Below are positions 37,165 to 46,187 of a stretch of 64,000 bases of DNA, one piece after another. Every line of letters begins with the position of its first letter. The first letter of the stretch is position 1. Source of the stretch: Rhodobacter sp. GTDB taxonomy: Bacteria > Pseudomonadota > Alphaproteobacteria > Rhodobacterales > Rhodobacteraceae. Where the stretch lies: the NCBI GenBank assembly GCA_030065095.1, contig JASJDP010000001.1, positions 186,001 through 250,000 on the forward strand, read 5' to 3'. The notes beneath the pieces are model-generated. The model was not told the DNA's origin and searched no databases. It saw nothing but the letters and a program-made list of their open reading frames with translations. Both the position numbers and the translations under genes were made by a program.

Positions 37165-37767
37165 TCAGCCCAGGATCAGTTTCGCCGCGATCGCCCACAT
37201 GGTGAGGCCGACGACGACCTCCAGCACGCGCCAGGCCGCCGGTTTGGCGAATAGCGGCCTCAGAAGCCGTGCACCGTAGCCCAGCGAGAAGAAGAAGGTG
37301 AACGAAGCGGCGACCGCGCCTGCGCCAAAGGCGAGCTGCCGGCCGTCATATTGTGTTGACACCGATCCCAAAAGAACAACCGTGTCGAGATAGACATGCG
37401 GATTGAGCCAGGTGAGCGCGAGGCATGTGGCAAGCGCCTTGGTCAGCGAGCCCGCGCCGGCCTCTGCCGGTTCCAGCGCGGCGGCAGGACCGAGAGCCGC
37501 CCTGAACGACAGGGCGCCGTAGACGATCAGGAACGCCGCACCACCCCACCGCATGACGGGCACGACGCCCGGAACGGCATCCGAGATCACCGCGAAGCCG
37601 GCGACGCCGACGGCGATCAAGATCGCGTCCGACAGGGCGCATGCCAGGCAAACGGCAAAGACGTGCGCACCGCGCAGACCCTGACGCAGCACAAAGGCGT
37701 TCTGGGCGCCGATGGCGAGGATCAGCGACAGCCCGAGGGCGAATCCTGCAGCGAGTGCGGAGGTCAT
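37165..37767 (-). CDS. LysE/ArgO family amino acid exporter
   Basis: A 200-residue membrane protein with about six helices. It has the family N-terminus GFALGLSLILAIGAQNAFVLRQGLRG and the ALTWLNPHVYLDTVVLLGSV motif. Exports basic amino acids, probably arginine or lysine, from the cytosol. No LysR-type argP is adjacent. Start ATG 37767; longer readings upstream have no membrane character. Confidence 0.92.
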   Translation of the reverse strand: MTSALAAGFALGLSLILAIGAQNAFVLRQGLRGAHVFAVCLACALSDAILIAVGVAGFAVISDAVPGVVPVMRWGGAAFLIVYGALSFRAALGPAAALEPAEAGAGSLTKALATCLALTWLNPHVYLDTVVLLGSVSTQYDGRQLAFGAGAVAASFTFFFSLGYGARLLRPLFAKPAAWRVLEVVVGLTMWAIAAKLILG

Positions 37768-38137
37768 GGCTGGCGCTTTCGGATCGTCCCGTACGGGAAT
37801 GGAGGTTCCATGTGGCTTAGCTCTGCCGGTCGACCGGATGCAAGCCCAGAGCGCAAGCCTGCCGTCGGCAACCATCGGAACGGCCCGGATCGGGGCGGGC
37901 GAACCGTCGTTGTGCATCGTGCCCCCCGGCAAGGCCCCTTCAGGCCATTGATCCCTCGGTCCGCGCATGGCTCTGCGTGCAGATTCCGGTGAGCGGCTGC
38001 TGCGACACTGCTGGTCTGCCAAGCGTTTCGAAAGATCGCAGCCAGCTCGGCAGGTCGAAAACCTGGGCTGCCGGCCATCGACATCACCGCCCAAAGCTGC
38101 CATCTGCGCCGCAGCTCTGCCGCAGTCAGGAACCGCC
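37768..38137. other. intergenic region between divergent exporter genes
   Basis: About 370 bp between the LysE-type gene and the MFS gene. Open frames on both strands lack ribosome sites and protein-like character. Promoters for both genes are expected here; none is clear. Confidence 0.4.
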
Positions 38138-39319
38138 TTGCCCGATCCCCGCTATATGGCCGTCTTCGGCGCGTCGCTGACCCAGTTCACGGTGATTGGG
38201 CTGTTGTTCTCCTACGGCGTGTTCTTTGCCGAGTTCGAGGCCGAGTTCGGCTGGTCGCGCACGCTTTTGTCGGCCTGTTCGGCGTCGGCGTTCCTGTTCA
38301 TGGGCGTGCTCGCGATCCTTGCCGGGCGGATCAGCGACCGTTTGGGACCGCGGCCGGTGCTGATGGTGACCGGCGTGATTTACGGGCTGGGATACGCGCT
38401 GATCGCGCAGGTGCAAGAGCCCTGGCAGCTATTCGCGATCTTCTCCATGGCTCTGGCAGCCGGTCTTAGCACGCATGACGTTGTGACGCTGTCGACCATC
38501 GCACGGTGGTTCGCCAGGCGGCGGGGGATCATGTCCGGCGTCGTAAAGGTCGGCACGGCCGCGGGGCAGATCGCGGTGCCGCCGCTGGCCGCGTTCCTGA
38601 TCCTGTGGGCCGGCTGGCGGCTGGCCATCGTGATCCTCGGATTGTCGGCGGCACTGCTTTTGCTGCTCGCGGCGGCGGCAATGCAGCGGCCGCCCCGGGT
38701 GGCTCGCGAGGGGGCAGCCGCGACCGAGGGCATGAGCTATGCCGAGGCGCGGGCCAGCCGGGTATTCTGGACGCTCTGCGCGGTGCAGTTCCTGTTCTTT
38801 CCGGTGCTGACGACGGTGCCCCTGCATATCGCGGTGCATGGGATGGATCTGGGCATGGCGCAGGCGGCGGCAGCGGGGCTGTTGTCGGTGATCGGAGCGG
38901 CAAGCGTCGCGGGGCGGCTGACGGTGGGGACGCTGGTGGACCGGATCGGAGGTCGGAACGCCTATCTGATCTGTCTGGGATGCCTCGCGGCGAGCATGGC
39001 GGCGTTGGCGGGAACCTCGGCCGCGGGAGCCTTGTTCTTGGTGATGGCCGCGTATGGATTCGCCCATGGGGGGCTCTTCACGGTGGTGTCGCCCACGGTG
39101 GCGGAGGCGTTCGGGATGCGGGCGCATGGGGCGGTGTTTGGGGGGGTGATATTCTTCGGGACGATCGGCGGCTCGATCGGGCCGATTTTGGCGGGGTGGG
39201 TGTTCGATCGGACGGGCAGCTATCAACCGGCCTTTCTGACCCTGATGGCAGGCGCGGCGCTGGCGCTGGGGCTGGTGCTGACGCTGCCGCGGCGGACCCT
39301 ATCCGTGAGCCACGGGTGA
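38138..39319 (+). CDS. MFS transporter
   Basis: A 393-residue major facilitator with 12 hydrophobic helices, the loop 2-3 motif GRISDRLGPRPVL and the symmetrical GTLVDRIGGRNAYL in the second half. The organisation resembles monocarboxylate/oxalate-formate type carriers; substrate unknown. TTG 38138 is chosen because AGGA lies seven bases upstream and the protein starts just before helix 1. ATG 38156 is the alternative. Confidence 0.85.
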   Translation: MPDPRYMAVFGASLTQFTVIGLLFSYGVFFAEFEAEFGWSRTLLSACSASAFLFMGVLAILAGRISDRLGPRPVLMVTGVIYGLGYALIAQVQEPWQLFAIFSMALAAGLSTHDVVTLSTIARWFARRRGIMSGVVKVGTAAGQIAVPPLAAFLILWAGWRLAIVILGLSAALLLLLAAAAMQRPPRVAREGAAATEGMSYAEARASRVFWTLCAVQFLFFPVLTTVPLHIAVHGMDLGMAQAAAAGLLSVIGAASVAGRLTVGTLVDRIGGRNAYLICLGCLAASMAALAGTSAAGALFLVMAAYGFAHGGLFTVVSPTVAEAFGMRAHGAVFGGVIFFGTIGGSIGPILAGWVFDRTGSYQPAFLTLMAGAALALGLVLTLPRRTLSVSHG

Positions 39320-39466
39320 GTCCGGACGGCGGGCGGCCGGGCCAAGATCGACAATCGGAAATTCATCGGAATACCGTCGGACGTCTGTCGGTTCGTGGAG
39401 GCTATTCAAAAAGGTAAGTGCGAGCGTCAGTATCAGTCCGAACGCCAACCGAGGCATCGAATTCAT
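39299..39466 (-). CDS. small membrane or exported peptide (55 aa)
   Basis: No family recognised. ATG 39466 follows AAAGGAC. Residues 5-21 form a hydrophobic helix (RLAFGLILTLALTFL) and the rest is polar and charged. The 3' end overlaps the convergent MFS gene by about 20 bp, which lowers confidence. Confidence 0.4.
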   Translation of the reverse strand: MNSMPRLAFGLILTLALTFLNSLHEPTDVRRYSDEFPIVDLGPAARRPDSPVAHG

Positions 39467-39719
39467 TGGTCTGTCCTTTCGCTGAGACGGCGTGAGACGG
39501 TGAAGGAGGCCTTTTTTATGCGCGGGCAGGAAACGTTCCCGTTCCTTTGAAAATGGCCTGCACGAGTTGGTCCATTCCAATCCAATTTCGGACGTCATCG
39601 CGCAATCCGCTCCCTCACGCGCATGGAGGGCGGATTACTTGAGCTGGATGGCGACCCAACCGATTGTCAATCGGTTTTTTCGGTCAAACGAGCGGCTGCA
39701 GACCGGAGGCGCGGGCAGG

Positions 39720-40469
39720 TCAGGCGGCGCCGAGCTGTTCCATGACCTCGTCGCTGACCTCGAAATTCGCGGTGACGCGCTGGATGTCGTCGTCGTCTTC
39801 CAGGACCTCGATCAGGCGCATCAGCTTCGTGGCCCCTTCGAGGTCGAGCTCGGTGGTGGTGGTGGGTTTCCAGATGAGCTTGGTCGATTCCGCCTCGCCC
39901 AGGGCGGCCTCGAGCGCGGTGGAGACGTCGTTCAGATCGGTGTCGGCGGTGTAGATGACATGGCCGTCCCCGGAGCTTTCGACATCCGCGGCGCCAGCCT
40001 CGATGGCGGCCATCATCACGGTGTCCTCGTCGCCCGCGTCGGCACCATAGACGATCTCTCCGGTGCGCTCGAACATGAAGCCGACCGAGCCGGTCTCGCC
40101 CAGATTGCCGCCGTGCTTGCCGAAGGTGGAGCGCACGGTCGAGGCGGTGCGGTTGCGGTTGTCGGTCATCGCCTCGACGATCACCGCGACCCCGCCGGGG
40201 CCGTAGCCCTCGTAGCGGATTTCCTCGTACTCCTCGCCTTCGCCCGCGACGGATTTCTTGATGGCGCGGTCGATAACGTCCTTGGGCACCGAGTTCGACT
40301 TGGCCTCCTTGACGGCGAGGCGCAGGCGGGGGTTCTTGTCGGGATCGGGATCGCCCATCTTGGCGGCGACGGTGATTTCCTTGGAGAGCTTGGAAAACAG
40401 CTTGGACCGCGCGGCGTCCTGACGGCCCTTGCGGTGCTGGATGTTGGCCCATTTGGAATGGCCGGCCAT
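39720..40469 (-). CDS. YebC/PmpR (TACO1-like) family protein
   Basis: A 249-residue protein starting with the hallmark [23 protein letters not shown]. The family fold of three domains is complete, with [14 protein letters not shown] in the middle. Members were described as DNA-binding regulators and more recently as translation factors easing ribosome stalling, with TACO1 as the mitochondrial relative. Monocistronic here, divergent from prmA. Confidence 0.95.
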   Translation of the reverse strand: MAGHSKWANIQHRKGRQDAARSKLFSKLSKEITVAAKMGDPDPDKNPRLRLAVKEAKSNSVPKDVIDRAIKKSVAGEGEEYEEIRYEGYGPGGVAVIVEAMTDNRNRTASTVRSTFGKHGGNLGETGSVGFMFERTGEIVYGADAGDEDTVMMAAIEAGAADVESSGDGHVIYTADTDLNDVSTALEAALGEAESTKLIWKPTTTTELDLEGATKLMRLIEVLEDDDDIQRVTANFEVSDEVMEQLGAA

Positions 40470-40622
40470 GGGAAGGCTCCTGCTGGTGTTGGCGGATTTG
40501 GCGTGGTTCTAGTGCAAGGCGCAGGGGCGCTTCAAGGGTGTCGGGGGATGCGGCGGGCGGCGCTGCGGCGGAATACCGGGCACGGCTTGACGCCGCCCGT
40601 CCCGCCCTTTAGCCCGCCGGCC

Positions 40623-41501
40623 ATGGCAACCTTCACCGCCCTCACCACGTTGCACGGCAAGGATGCCGCAGAGGCGCTGGGGCTTGCCATGGAGCGGCTG
40701 GTGCCCGAGCCGACGGGTGTCGGGGTATTCGAGATCGAGGATGGCACGGGCCTGTGGGAGGTCGGCGGCTATTTCGACGGACCGCCGGACACGGCCGGGC
40801 TGGCGCTGCTGGCGGCGGCGCATGGGGCCAGGCCGTTTGCGGTATCGGAACTGCCCGACGTCGACTGGGTCGCGCATGTGCGGCGCGAACTGACGCCGGT
40901 CGAGGCGGGGCGGTTCTTTGTCTATGGCCAGCACGACGCGGACAAGGTGCCGGCAGAGGCCGTCGCCCTGCGGATCGAGGCGGCCATGGCCTTCGGGACC
41001 GGGCATCACGGCACGACGCTGGGCTGCCTGCGGGCTTTGGACCGGCTGGTGGATCAGGGGCTGCAGCCGCAATCCGTGTTGGATCTGGGCTGTGGTTCCG
41101 CGGTTCTGGCTATGGCGGCGGCCAAGGTATGGCCCGCGAGGGTGCTGGCAAGCGATATCGACCCGGTGGCGGTGGAGGTGGCGGCGGCCAATGTGGCGTC
41201 GAACGGGCTGGCCGGACGGGTCGTCTGTGTCGAGGCAGCCGGGTTCGACCACCCCGATCTGAAGGCAGCCGCGCCCTATGACCTGATCTTTGCCAACATC
41301 CTGAAGGGGCCGCTGATCGGGCTGGCCCCTGCCCTTGCCGGGATGTTGCGTCCCGGCGGGGTCGCGATTCTTTCAGGAATTCTCAACGACCAGGCCGACG
41401 AGGTGGCCGGCGTCTATTCCGCGCTTGGCGCCAATCCGATGCACCGGAAGGAGATTGCTGATTGGACAACCCTGACGGTTGCACAATCTCTTGGAAAATA
41501 A
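40623..41501 (+). CDS. prmA: ribosomal protein L11 methyltransferase
   Basis: A 292-residue SAM-dependent enzyme that trimethylates ribosomal protein L11. It has the N-terminal L11-recognition part, the linker EAAMAFGTGHHGTT, SAM motif I (VLDLGCGSAVLAMAAAK) and the FANILKGPL active-site loop. ATG 40623; longer upstream readings are shadows of yebC. Confidence 0.95.
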   Translation: MATFTALTTLHGKDAAEALGLAMERLVPEPTGVGVFEIEDGTGLWEVGGYFDGPPDTAGLALLAAAHGARPFAVSELPDVDWVAHVRRELTPVEAGRFFVYGQHDADKVPAEAVALRIEAAMAFGTGHHGTTLGCLRALDRLVDQGLQPQSVLDLGCGSAVLAMAAAKVWPARVLASDIDPVAVEVAAANVASNGLAGRVVCVEAAGFDHPDLKAAAPYDLIFANILKGPLIGLAPALAGMLRPGGVAILSGILNDQADEVAGVYSALGANPMHRKEIADWTTLTVAQSLGK

Positions 41502-41596
41502 TGCAAAATCAGAGCGTTGCGGGCAACTTGCCGCATTCCCGCTACATTTCGGACCGATCTTGCCAGAATCGAAATGATGCACCGATCGAGGACGAC

Positions 41597-41824
41597 ATGA
41601 CCACGAAGGGTTCGCCCTGGCTGGCCCTGCAGGCCGCAGGCGATCATGCCCGGACGGCCGACGCAACGCCGCTTCCGCCGCTTGCGTTCTTCTGTCTCGC
41701 CCTGCTGGCCGCCGTGTCGTTCAAGTTCTTTCTGGCGGCGCAGATCGGACCCGAAACCTACCTGGCCGCCGTCGCGACGATGGCCGAAGGCGGCTGGGCG
41801 GAACGGGCGCCGCCAGGATCCTGA
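41597..41824 (+). pseudogene. small membrane protein, C-terminus frameshifted
   Basis: Seventy-five residues with one hydrophobic helix (LAFFCLALLAAVSFKFFLAAQIG) as encoded. Similar to the 109-residue protein at 42173-42502 in the helix and following segment (FKFFLAAQIG versus FKIFLFFQLG; MAEGG versus LAEGN). After about 41808 the match continues in the -1 frame (AARILMLDGLSQILLARL, stop at 41865), so a one-base loss near 41805-41815 truncates it. It could be a real mutation, a sequencing error or a tolerated new end. Function of the family unknown. Confidence 0.55.
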
Positions 41825-42172
41825 TGCTGGACGGTCTGTCGCAGATCCTTCTTGCCCGCCTCTAGAATGCACCTCGACCCGGGTGGTACCGGGTAAACCC
41901 TCTCTGGGTAGTCGACTGGGGGCCGCGTTTCCAAAAGGAACACGGCCCACTTTTTAGTTGTGCGGGCCAGCGCGAATCGCCCGATTCCAGCCATCGGGCG
42001 CCATCCGAAACAATCCGATTTCGCGGGTCCGCATTGTCACCGGAAAAATCGCCCTTTTGGGCCGATTTTAGGCAAATGGGGCCGGAAAGTGCCCCCACGG
42101 CAATACGGCCACATTCTCGCCACATTTCAGGCAAAAAGTAACCTTAAATCAAAGCCCCGAGGACCCCCCGCC
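41825..42172. other. region between the duplicated small genes
   Basis: About 350 bp. Holds the frameshifted end of the first gene (to 41865), a terminator (41920-41955) and a low-GC lead into the second gene. No other gene. Confidence 0.45.
41920..41955 (+). terminator. rho-independent terminator 1 of duplicated pair
   Basis: Stem GGGCCGCGTTTCC / GGAACACGGCCC with a short A-rich loop is followed by ACTTTTT. The stem is nearly the same as that of terminator 2 at 42527-42556. Confidence 0.85.
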
Positions 42173-42502
42173 ATGACACTCGCACTCGATAAATTCCACG
42201 CCTATCACACCAAAAGCACCGCTGCCGCACGCTCGGTCGAAAGCTACAATCACGATGGCCTGGAACTGGCCCGGCGGCGGGCCCATCGCCGCGAATTCCC
42301 GCTGAAACAACTGGCGCAGCTCGTGCTGGCGGTGATGTTGTTCAAGATCTTCCTGTTCTTCCAACTCGGCGCGGGCGGCTATGGCGCCAGGATGGCACAA
42401 CTGGCCGAGGGCAATATTCTGGAGCAGCTGGCCGCGAAGGCGATGATCCTCGATCCTGTCTCGGTGTGGCTGATCGAAGGGCTCCGCTTCGGTCTCTGGT
42501 AA
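42173..42502 (+). CDS. small membrane protein (109 aa), paralogue of upstream gene
   Basis: No named family recognised. A charged N-terminal half (HAYHTKSTAAARSVESYNHD, ARRRAHRREF) leads to a single transmembrane helix (LAQLVLAVMLFKIFLFFQLG), then an amphipathic stretch ending VWLIEGLRFGLW. A tandem duplicate of the gene at 41597, each followed by a similar terminator. Probably an inner-membrane protein. Confidence 0.7.
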   Translation: MTLALDKFHAYHTKSTAAARSVESYNHDGLELARRRAHRREFPLKQLAQLVLAVMLFKIFLFFQLGAGGYGARMAQLAEGNILEQLAAKAMILDPVSVWLIEGLRFGLW

Positions 42503-42526
42503 GCCTGAACCTTCGCACCAAGAAAA

Positions 42527-42560
42527 GGGCCGCGTTCCCGGGATGGAACGCGGCCCTTTC
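42527..42560. terminator. bidirectional terminator 2
   Basis: Perfect 12-bp arms GGGCCGCGTTCC and GGAACGCGGCCC around CGGGAT, with AAAA on the left and TTT/GGTTTT on the right. It can end both the small membrane gene (+) and the convergent DUF1127 gene (-). Confidence 0.88.
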
Positions 42561-42581
42561 GGTTTTGGGTATCCGTTGGGA

Positions 42582-42800
42582 TCAGAAGCGGCGCAGCTTC
42601 GAGGCCATGGCGTCAATGTCGCCGCGGTTCAGGCCCAGGTCGTCGAGTTCGTGATCCGACAGCTTGGACAGGGCGTTGCGGGTGACCCGCGCGTCATTCC
42701 AGGCGGCGATGGCGCCGAAGGCACGGGCGAAAAGATTGCTGGGACGCACACCAAAGAGGTGACCGTCAGCCATCGGGCGGGTGGTGTCGAAAGAAGCCAT
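42582..42800 (-). CDS. DUF1127 (YjiS-like) domain protein
   Basis: A 72-residue protein with the C-terminal DUF1127 signature ALSKLSDHELDDLGLNRGDIDAMA. Small proteins with this Arg/Leu-rich domain bind RNA or tune phosphate and carbon metabolism in some alphaproteobacteria; here the role is not known. ATG 42800 starts MASFDTT, the usual family beginning in this group. Confidence 0.87.
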   Translation of the reverse strand: MASFDTTRPMADGHLFGVRPSNLFARAFGAIAAWNDARVTRNALSKLSDHELDDLGLNRGDIDAMASKLRRF

Positions 42801-43106
42801 TGTAGGTGTCCTTGTATGTGGCGTTTCGGTTTCGGCGCGGTCTTGCGTCGTAACCCGCACCTAGGCCTGCCCGAACGGCGCGACAAGCCAGGTTTTTTGC
42901 ATGGCACACATGCAATTTCTGCATAGCAGGAGATATCGGTAACACGTTGTAAACATTTATGGATTTCAAGGGCTGAAAGTGTCGTTTTCGAGATAGTTCT
43001 TGACGATTTCCGACATCGATTGCGGCCAAATCGTGGCAAGCGGGCTTGGCGGATGTTCGCCTTTCGTGCTAACGCTGTGAAAACGATAACACGAGCAGGA
43101 TTGCCG
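42801..43106. other. intergenic region upstream of ruvC
   Basis: About 300 bp of lower GC between divergent DUF1127 and ruvC. No LexA-type box (GTTC-N7-GTTC or GAAC-N7-GAAC) was found before ruvC. Nothing else recognised. Confidence 0.4.
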
Positions 43107-43652
43107 ATGCGCGTTTTGGGGATCGACCCCGGGCTGAAGACCCTCGGTTGGGGCGTCATCGAGGTTGCGGGCTCGCGAATCAGTCATATCGGAAACGGGC
43201 ATTGTGTGTCGTCGGGCAACGATCTGGCGGCACGGCTTCTGAGCCTGTTCGAACAGCTGACCGATGTGGTAGCCCGGTTCGCGCCGGACACCGCAGCGGT
43301 CGAGCAGACCTTTGTCAATCGCGACGGGGCGGGCACGCTGAAGCTGGGTCAGGCGCGGGGTATCGCCATGCTGGTGCCGGCGCAGGCGGGGCTGCCGGTC
43401 GGGGAATACGCGCCGAACACGGTCAAGAAGACCGTTGTGGGCGTGGGGCATGCCGCCAAGGTTCAGGTGGACCACATGGTGCGGCTGCAGCTGCCGGGCG
43501 CGCGGATCGCCGGGCCGGACGCGGCGGATGCCCTGGCGGTGGCATTGTGTCACGCGCATCACGCCCGGGCCTCGGGGCGGCTGGCGGCGGCGGTGGCCCG
43601 CGTCGGCGGCGACACGGACCTTCACACGAAATCCGGGCGGGCCGGGACGTGA
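43107..43652 (+). CDS. ruvC: Holliday junction resolvase RuvC
   Basis: A 181-residue endonuclease that cuts Holliday junctions moved by RuvAB. It starts [17 protein letters not shown] with the first catalytic Asp (residue 7), has [22 protein letters not shown] and the last acidic pair in [19 protein letters not shown] 43107 follows AGGA. Its stop overlaps the ruvA GTG start (GTGA). Length is slightly above the usual 165-175 owing to a C-terminal tail. Confidence 0.97.
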   Translation: MRVLGIDPGLKTLGWGVIEVAGSRISHIGNGHCVSSGNDLAARLLSLFEQLTDVVARFAPDTAAVEQTFVNRDGAGTLKLGQARGIAMLVPAQAGLPVGEYAPNTVKKTVVGVGHAAKVQVDHMVRLQLPGARIAGPDAADALAVALCHAHHARASGRLAAAVARVGGDTDLHTKSGRAGT

Positions 43653-44323
43653 TCGGTCGGCTGGCGGGGCGGCTGGACTATCGCGGGGCGGATCACGTGC
43701 TGATCGATGTGGGCGGCGTGGGCTATGTGGTCTATGTGTCCGAGCGGACCTTGGCGGCGCTTCCGGCGCCGGGCGAGGCGGTGGCGCTTTACACCGATCT
43801 GCTGGTGCGCGAGGACCTGCTGCAGCTATTCGGCTTCACCTCGCCGCTTGAAAAGGAATGGCACCGGCTGCTGATGAGCGTGCAGGGGATCGGCGCCAAG
43901 GCGTCGATGGCGATTTTGGGCACGCTCGGGGCCGAAGGCGTGGGCCGGGCGATCGCACTGGGCGATGCCGCGTCGGTGAAGGCCGCGCCCGGGGTGGGAC
44001 CGAAGATCGCCCAGCGACTGGTCAATGAATTGAAGGACAAGGCCCCGGCGGTGATGGCCATGGGCGGCACGGTTCCGGCGCCTGCGGCGCCGCTGGTGGA
44101 ACAGACACCCCTGAGGGATCCGGGTGCGGCCGCCCCGTCACCGTCTGGCAGCGGCGCCGGCGTTGCGGCGGCGCAGGCCGAGGCGCTCTCGGCGCTTTCC
44201 AATCTCGGCTATGGGCCGGGCGAAGCGGCCCAGGCCGTCGCCGAGGCCGCAGGCACGGACCCCGCGGCGGATACCGCCGCGCTGATCCGCGCAGCGCTGC
44301 AGCTTCTGGCGCCGAAGGGATAG
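43649..44323 (+). CDS. ruvA: Holliday junction DNA helicase subunit RuvA
   Basis: A 224-residue junction-recognition subunit. Domain I starts [13 protein letters not shown]. Two helix-hairpin-helix DNA-binding motifs follow ([16 protein letters not shown] and [16 protein letters not shown]). A Pro/Ala linker and domain III ([23 protein letters not shown]), which contacts RuvB, close the protein. GTG start inside the end of ruvC. Confidence 0.97.
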   Translation: MIGRLAGRLDYRGADHVLIDVGGVGYVVYVSERTLAALPAPGEAVALYTDLLVREDLLQLFGFTSPLEKEWHRLLMSVQGIGAKASMAILGTLGAEGVGRAIALGDAASVKAAPGVGPKIAQRLVNELKDKAPAVMAMGGTVPAPAAPLVEQTPLRDPGAAAPSPSGSGAGVAAAQAEALSALSNLGYGPGEAAQAVAEAAGTDPAADTAALIRAALQLLAPKG

Positions 44324-44326
44324 GCG

Positions 44327-45352
44327 ATGGAACCGGACCCGACACTCAGGGCAGACCGGCGGCCCGAGGATCTGGACCGCGCGCTACGTCCGCAGACCCT
44401 GGAGGCTTTTATCGGGCAGGCCGAGGCACGGGCGAACTTGCGGGTGTTCATCGAGTCGGCGCGCCGGCGCGGAGAGGCGATGGACCACGCGCTGTTCCAC
44501 GGACCGCCCGGTCTGGGCAAGACCACGCTGGCGCAGATCATCGCGCGCGAGTTGGGGGTGAATTTCCGGATGACCTCGGGGCCGGTTCTGGCCAAGGCGG
44601 GGGATCTGGCTGCGATCCTGACCAATCTCGAAGCGCGCGACGTGCTGTTCATCGACGAAATCCACCGGCTGAACCCGGTGGTGGAGGAGGTGCTGTATCC
44701 GGCGCTGGAGGATTTCGAGCTGGATCTGGTGATCGGCGAGGGCCCGGCGGCACGGACGGTCCGGATCGAGTTGCAGCCATTCACGCTGGTGGGCGCCACG
44801 ACGCGTCTGGGGCTGCTGACGACGCCGCTCAGGGACCGGTTCGGAATTCCGGTGCGGCTGCAGTTCTATACCGCGCCCGAACTGGAACAGATCGTGGCCC
44901 GCGGCGCGCGGATGCTGGACGTGCCGGCCGAGGACGGCGGCGTGCGGGAGATTGCGAAACGCGCGCGCGGCACACCGCGGATTGCCGGTCGGCTTTTGCG
45001 CCGGGTGGTGGATTTCGCGGTGGTCGAGGGCGACGGGCGGCTGACGCAGGCGATCGCCGACAGGGCGCTGACGCGGCTGGGGGTGGACGATTTGGGGCTC
45101 GACGGGGCGGACCGGCGGTATCTGGGTATGATCGCCGAGAATTTCGCCGGCGGGCCGGTGGGGGTGGAAACCATGTGCGCCGCTCTGTCGGAAAGCCGGG
45201 ATTCGCTGGAAGACGTAATCGAGCCCTATCTGTTGCAGCAGGGGCTGATCCAGCGCACCCCGCGGGGGCGGCTCTTGGCCGCCAAGGCTTGGACGCATCT
45301 TGGGCTGGAGGCGCCGAAGCCGCCGGGTCAGGGAGAGCTGTTTGGGAAATGA
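44327..45352 (+). CDS. ruvB: Holliday junction branch migration ATPase RuvB
   Basis: A 341-residue AAA+ motor. The N-terminal [12 protein letters not shown], Walker [10 protein letters not shown], Walker [10 protein letters not shown], the [20 protein letters not shown] sensor region and the C-terminal winged helix ([19 protein letters not shown]) are all present. It starts three bases after ruvA. Confidence 0.98.
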   Translation: MEPDPTLRADRRPEDLDRALRPQTLEAFIGQAEARANLRVFIESARRRGEAMDHALFHGPPGLGKTTLAQIIARELGVNFRMTSGPVLAKAGDLAAILTNLEARDVLFIDEIHRLNPVVEEVLYPALEDFELDLVIGEGPAARTVRIELQPFTLVGATTRLGLLTTPLRDRFGIPVRLQFYTAPELEQIVARGARMLDVPAEDGGVREIAKRARGTPRIAGRLLRRVVDFAVVEGDGRLTQAIADRALTRLGVDDLGLDGADRRYLGMIAENFAGGPVGVETMCAALSESRDSLEDVIEPYLLQQGLIQRTPRGRLLAAKAWTHLGLEAPKPPGQGELFGK

Positions 45353-45451
45353 CCGGCACCCTGTGCCGCGCCCCGCCCCGTGGCGGCAAGGCCCCAGCCC
45401 CCGGGCATTGTACGGGAATTGCCTTTGCGCGGGGAAGGCGGGCGTGCGGCG

Positions 45452-46084
45452 ATGACGGCTGATGAGGTTGCGGCCCTGTTCACCCGGTCCGACGGATCGT
45501 ATCTGTTCGCGCGCTGGGGACGGCCGGTCGCGCCGGTGGTGTTCGGGGTCGAGGACCAAACCCTTTCGGTGGTCAAGGGCGCCTGCGAGGCGGTCGTGGC
45601 GCTGGCGGGTCATCAGATGGCCGAGACCGACCCGGAGCTGGGCGCGAACCTTATGGTGTTCTTCTTCCGCGACTGGGAAGAATTGCCCGAGGTGCCGGGT
45701 CTCGACCGGCTGGTGCCCGATCTGCGGCCGCTGGTGGCCCGGCTGATCGGCGCGGAGGCGAACCAGTACCGGGTGTTCCGGTTCGACGAGGCCGGGGCGA
45801 TCCGGGCGGCGTTCGTGTTCCTACGGATGGACGAGGCATTGGCCGCGGTATCGGCCGAGACGCTGGCGCTCAGCCAGATGGTGCAGACGATCCTGCTGTG
45901 GTCCGACACGGCGTTCCGCGACCGCTCGGCGCTTGCGCGGGTGGATGGCGGCAAGACCATCCTGCGGCCCGAGATCGCCGATGTGATCCGGGCGGGCTAT
46001 GATCCGGTGATGCCGGCAGTCGCCGATGACCCCAGCCACGCACTGAGGCTGGCGGCACGGGTGGGGCAAGACGGTCGAGCTTGA
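45452..46084 (+). CDS. hypothetical protein downstream of ruvB (210 aa)
   Basis: No named domain recognised. Soluble alpha/beta protein with conserved-looking blocks (SDGSYLFARWGRPVAPVVFGVED, LMVFFFRDWEELPEVPGLDRL, RVFRFDEAGAIRAAFVFLRMD). Its position after ruvB and high GC are those of a stable chromosomal gene. ATG 45452 is chosen; a GTG at 45380 would add 24 residues. Confidence 0.72.
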   Translation: MTADEVAALFTRSDGSYLFARWGRPVAPVVFGVEDQTLSVVKGACEAVVALAGHQMAETDPELGANLMVFFFRDWEELPEVPGLDRLVPDLRPLVARLIGAEANQYRVFRFDEAGAIRAAFVFLRMDEALAAVSAETLALSQMVQTILLWSDTAFRDRSALARVDGGKTILRPEIADVIRAGYDPVMPAVADDPSHALRLAARVGQDGRA

Positions 46085-46187
46085 CCGTCGATCTCGGCAC
46101 TATGGAACCGGCATATCCGTGTAGGGCTTTTTTGAGATGGGTTCTTCGAGTAGTATTTCAGCGTGTGTCAGCCTGAGGGGGGGCGGC

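Noticed and set aside
42960..43106. LexA operator before ruvC
   Set aside because: No GTTC-N7-GTTC or GAAC-N7-GAAC direct repeat was found.
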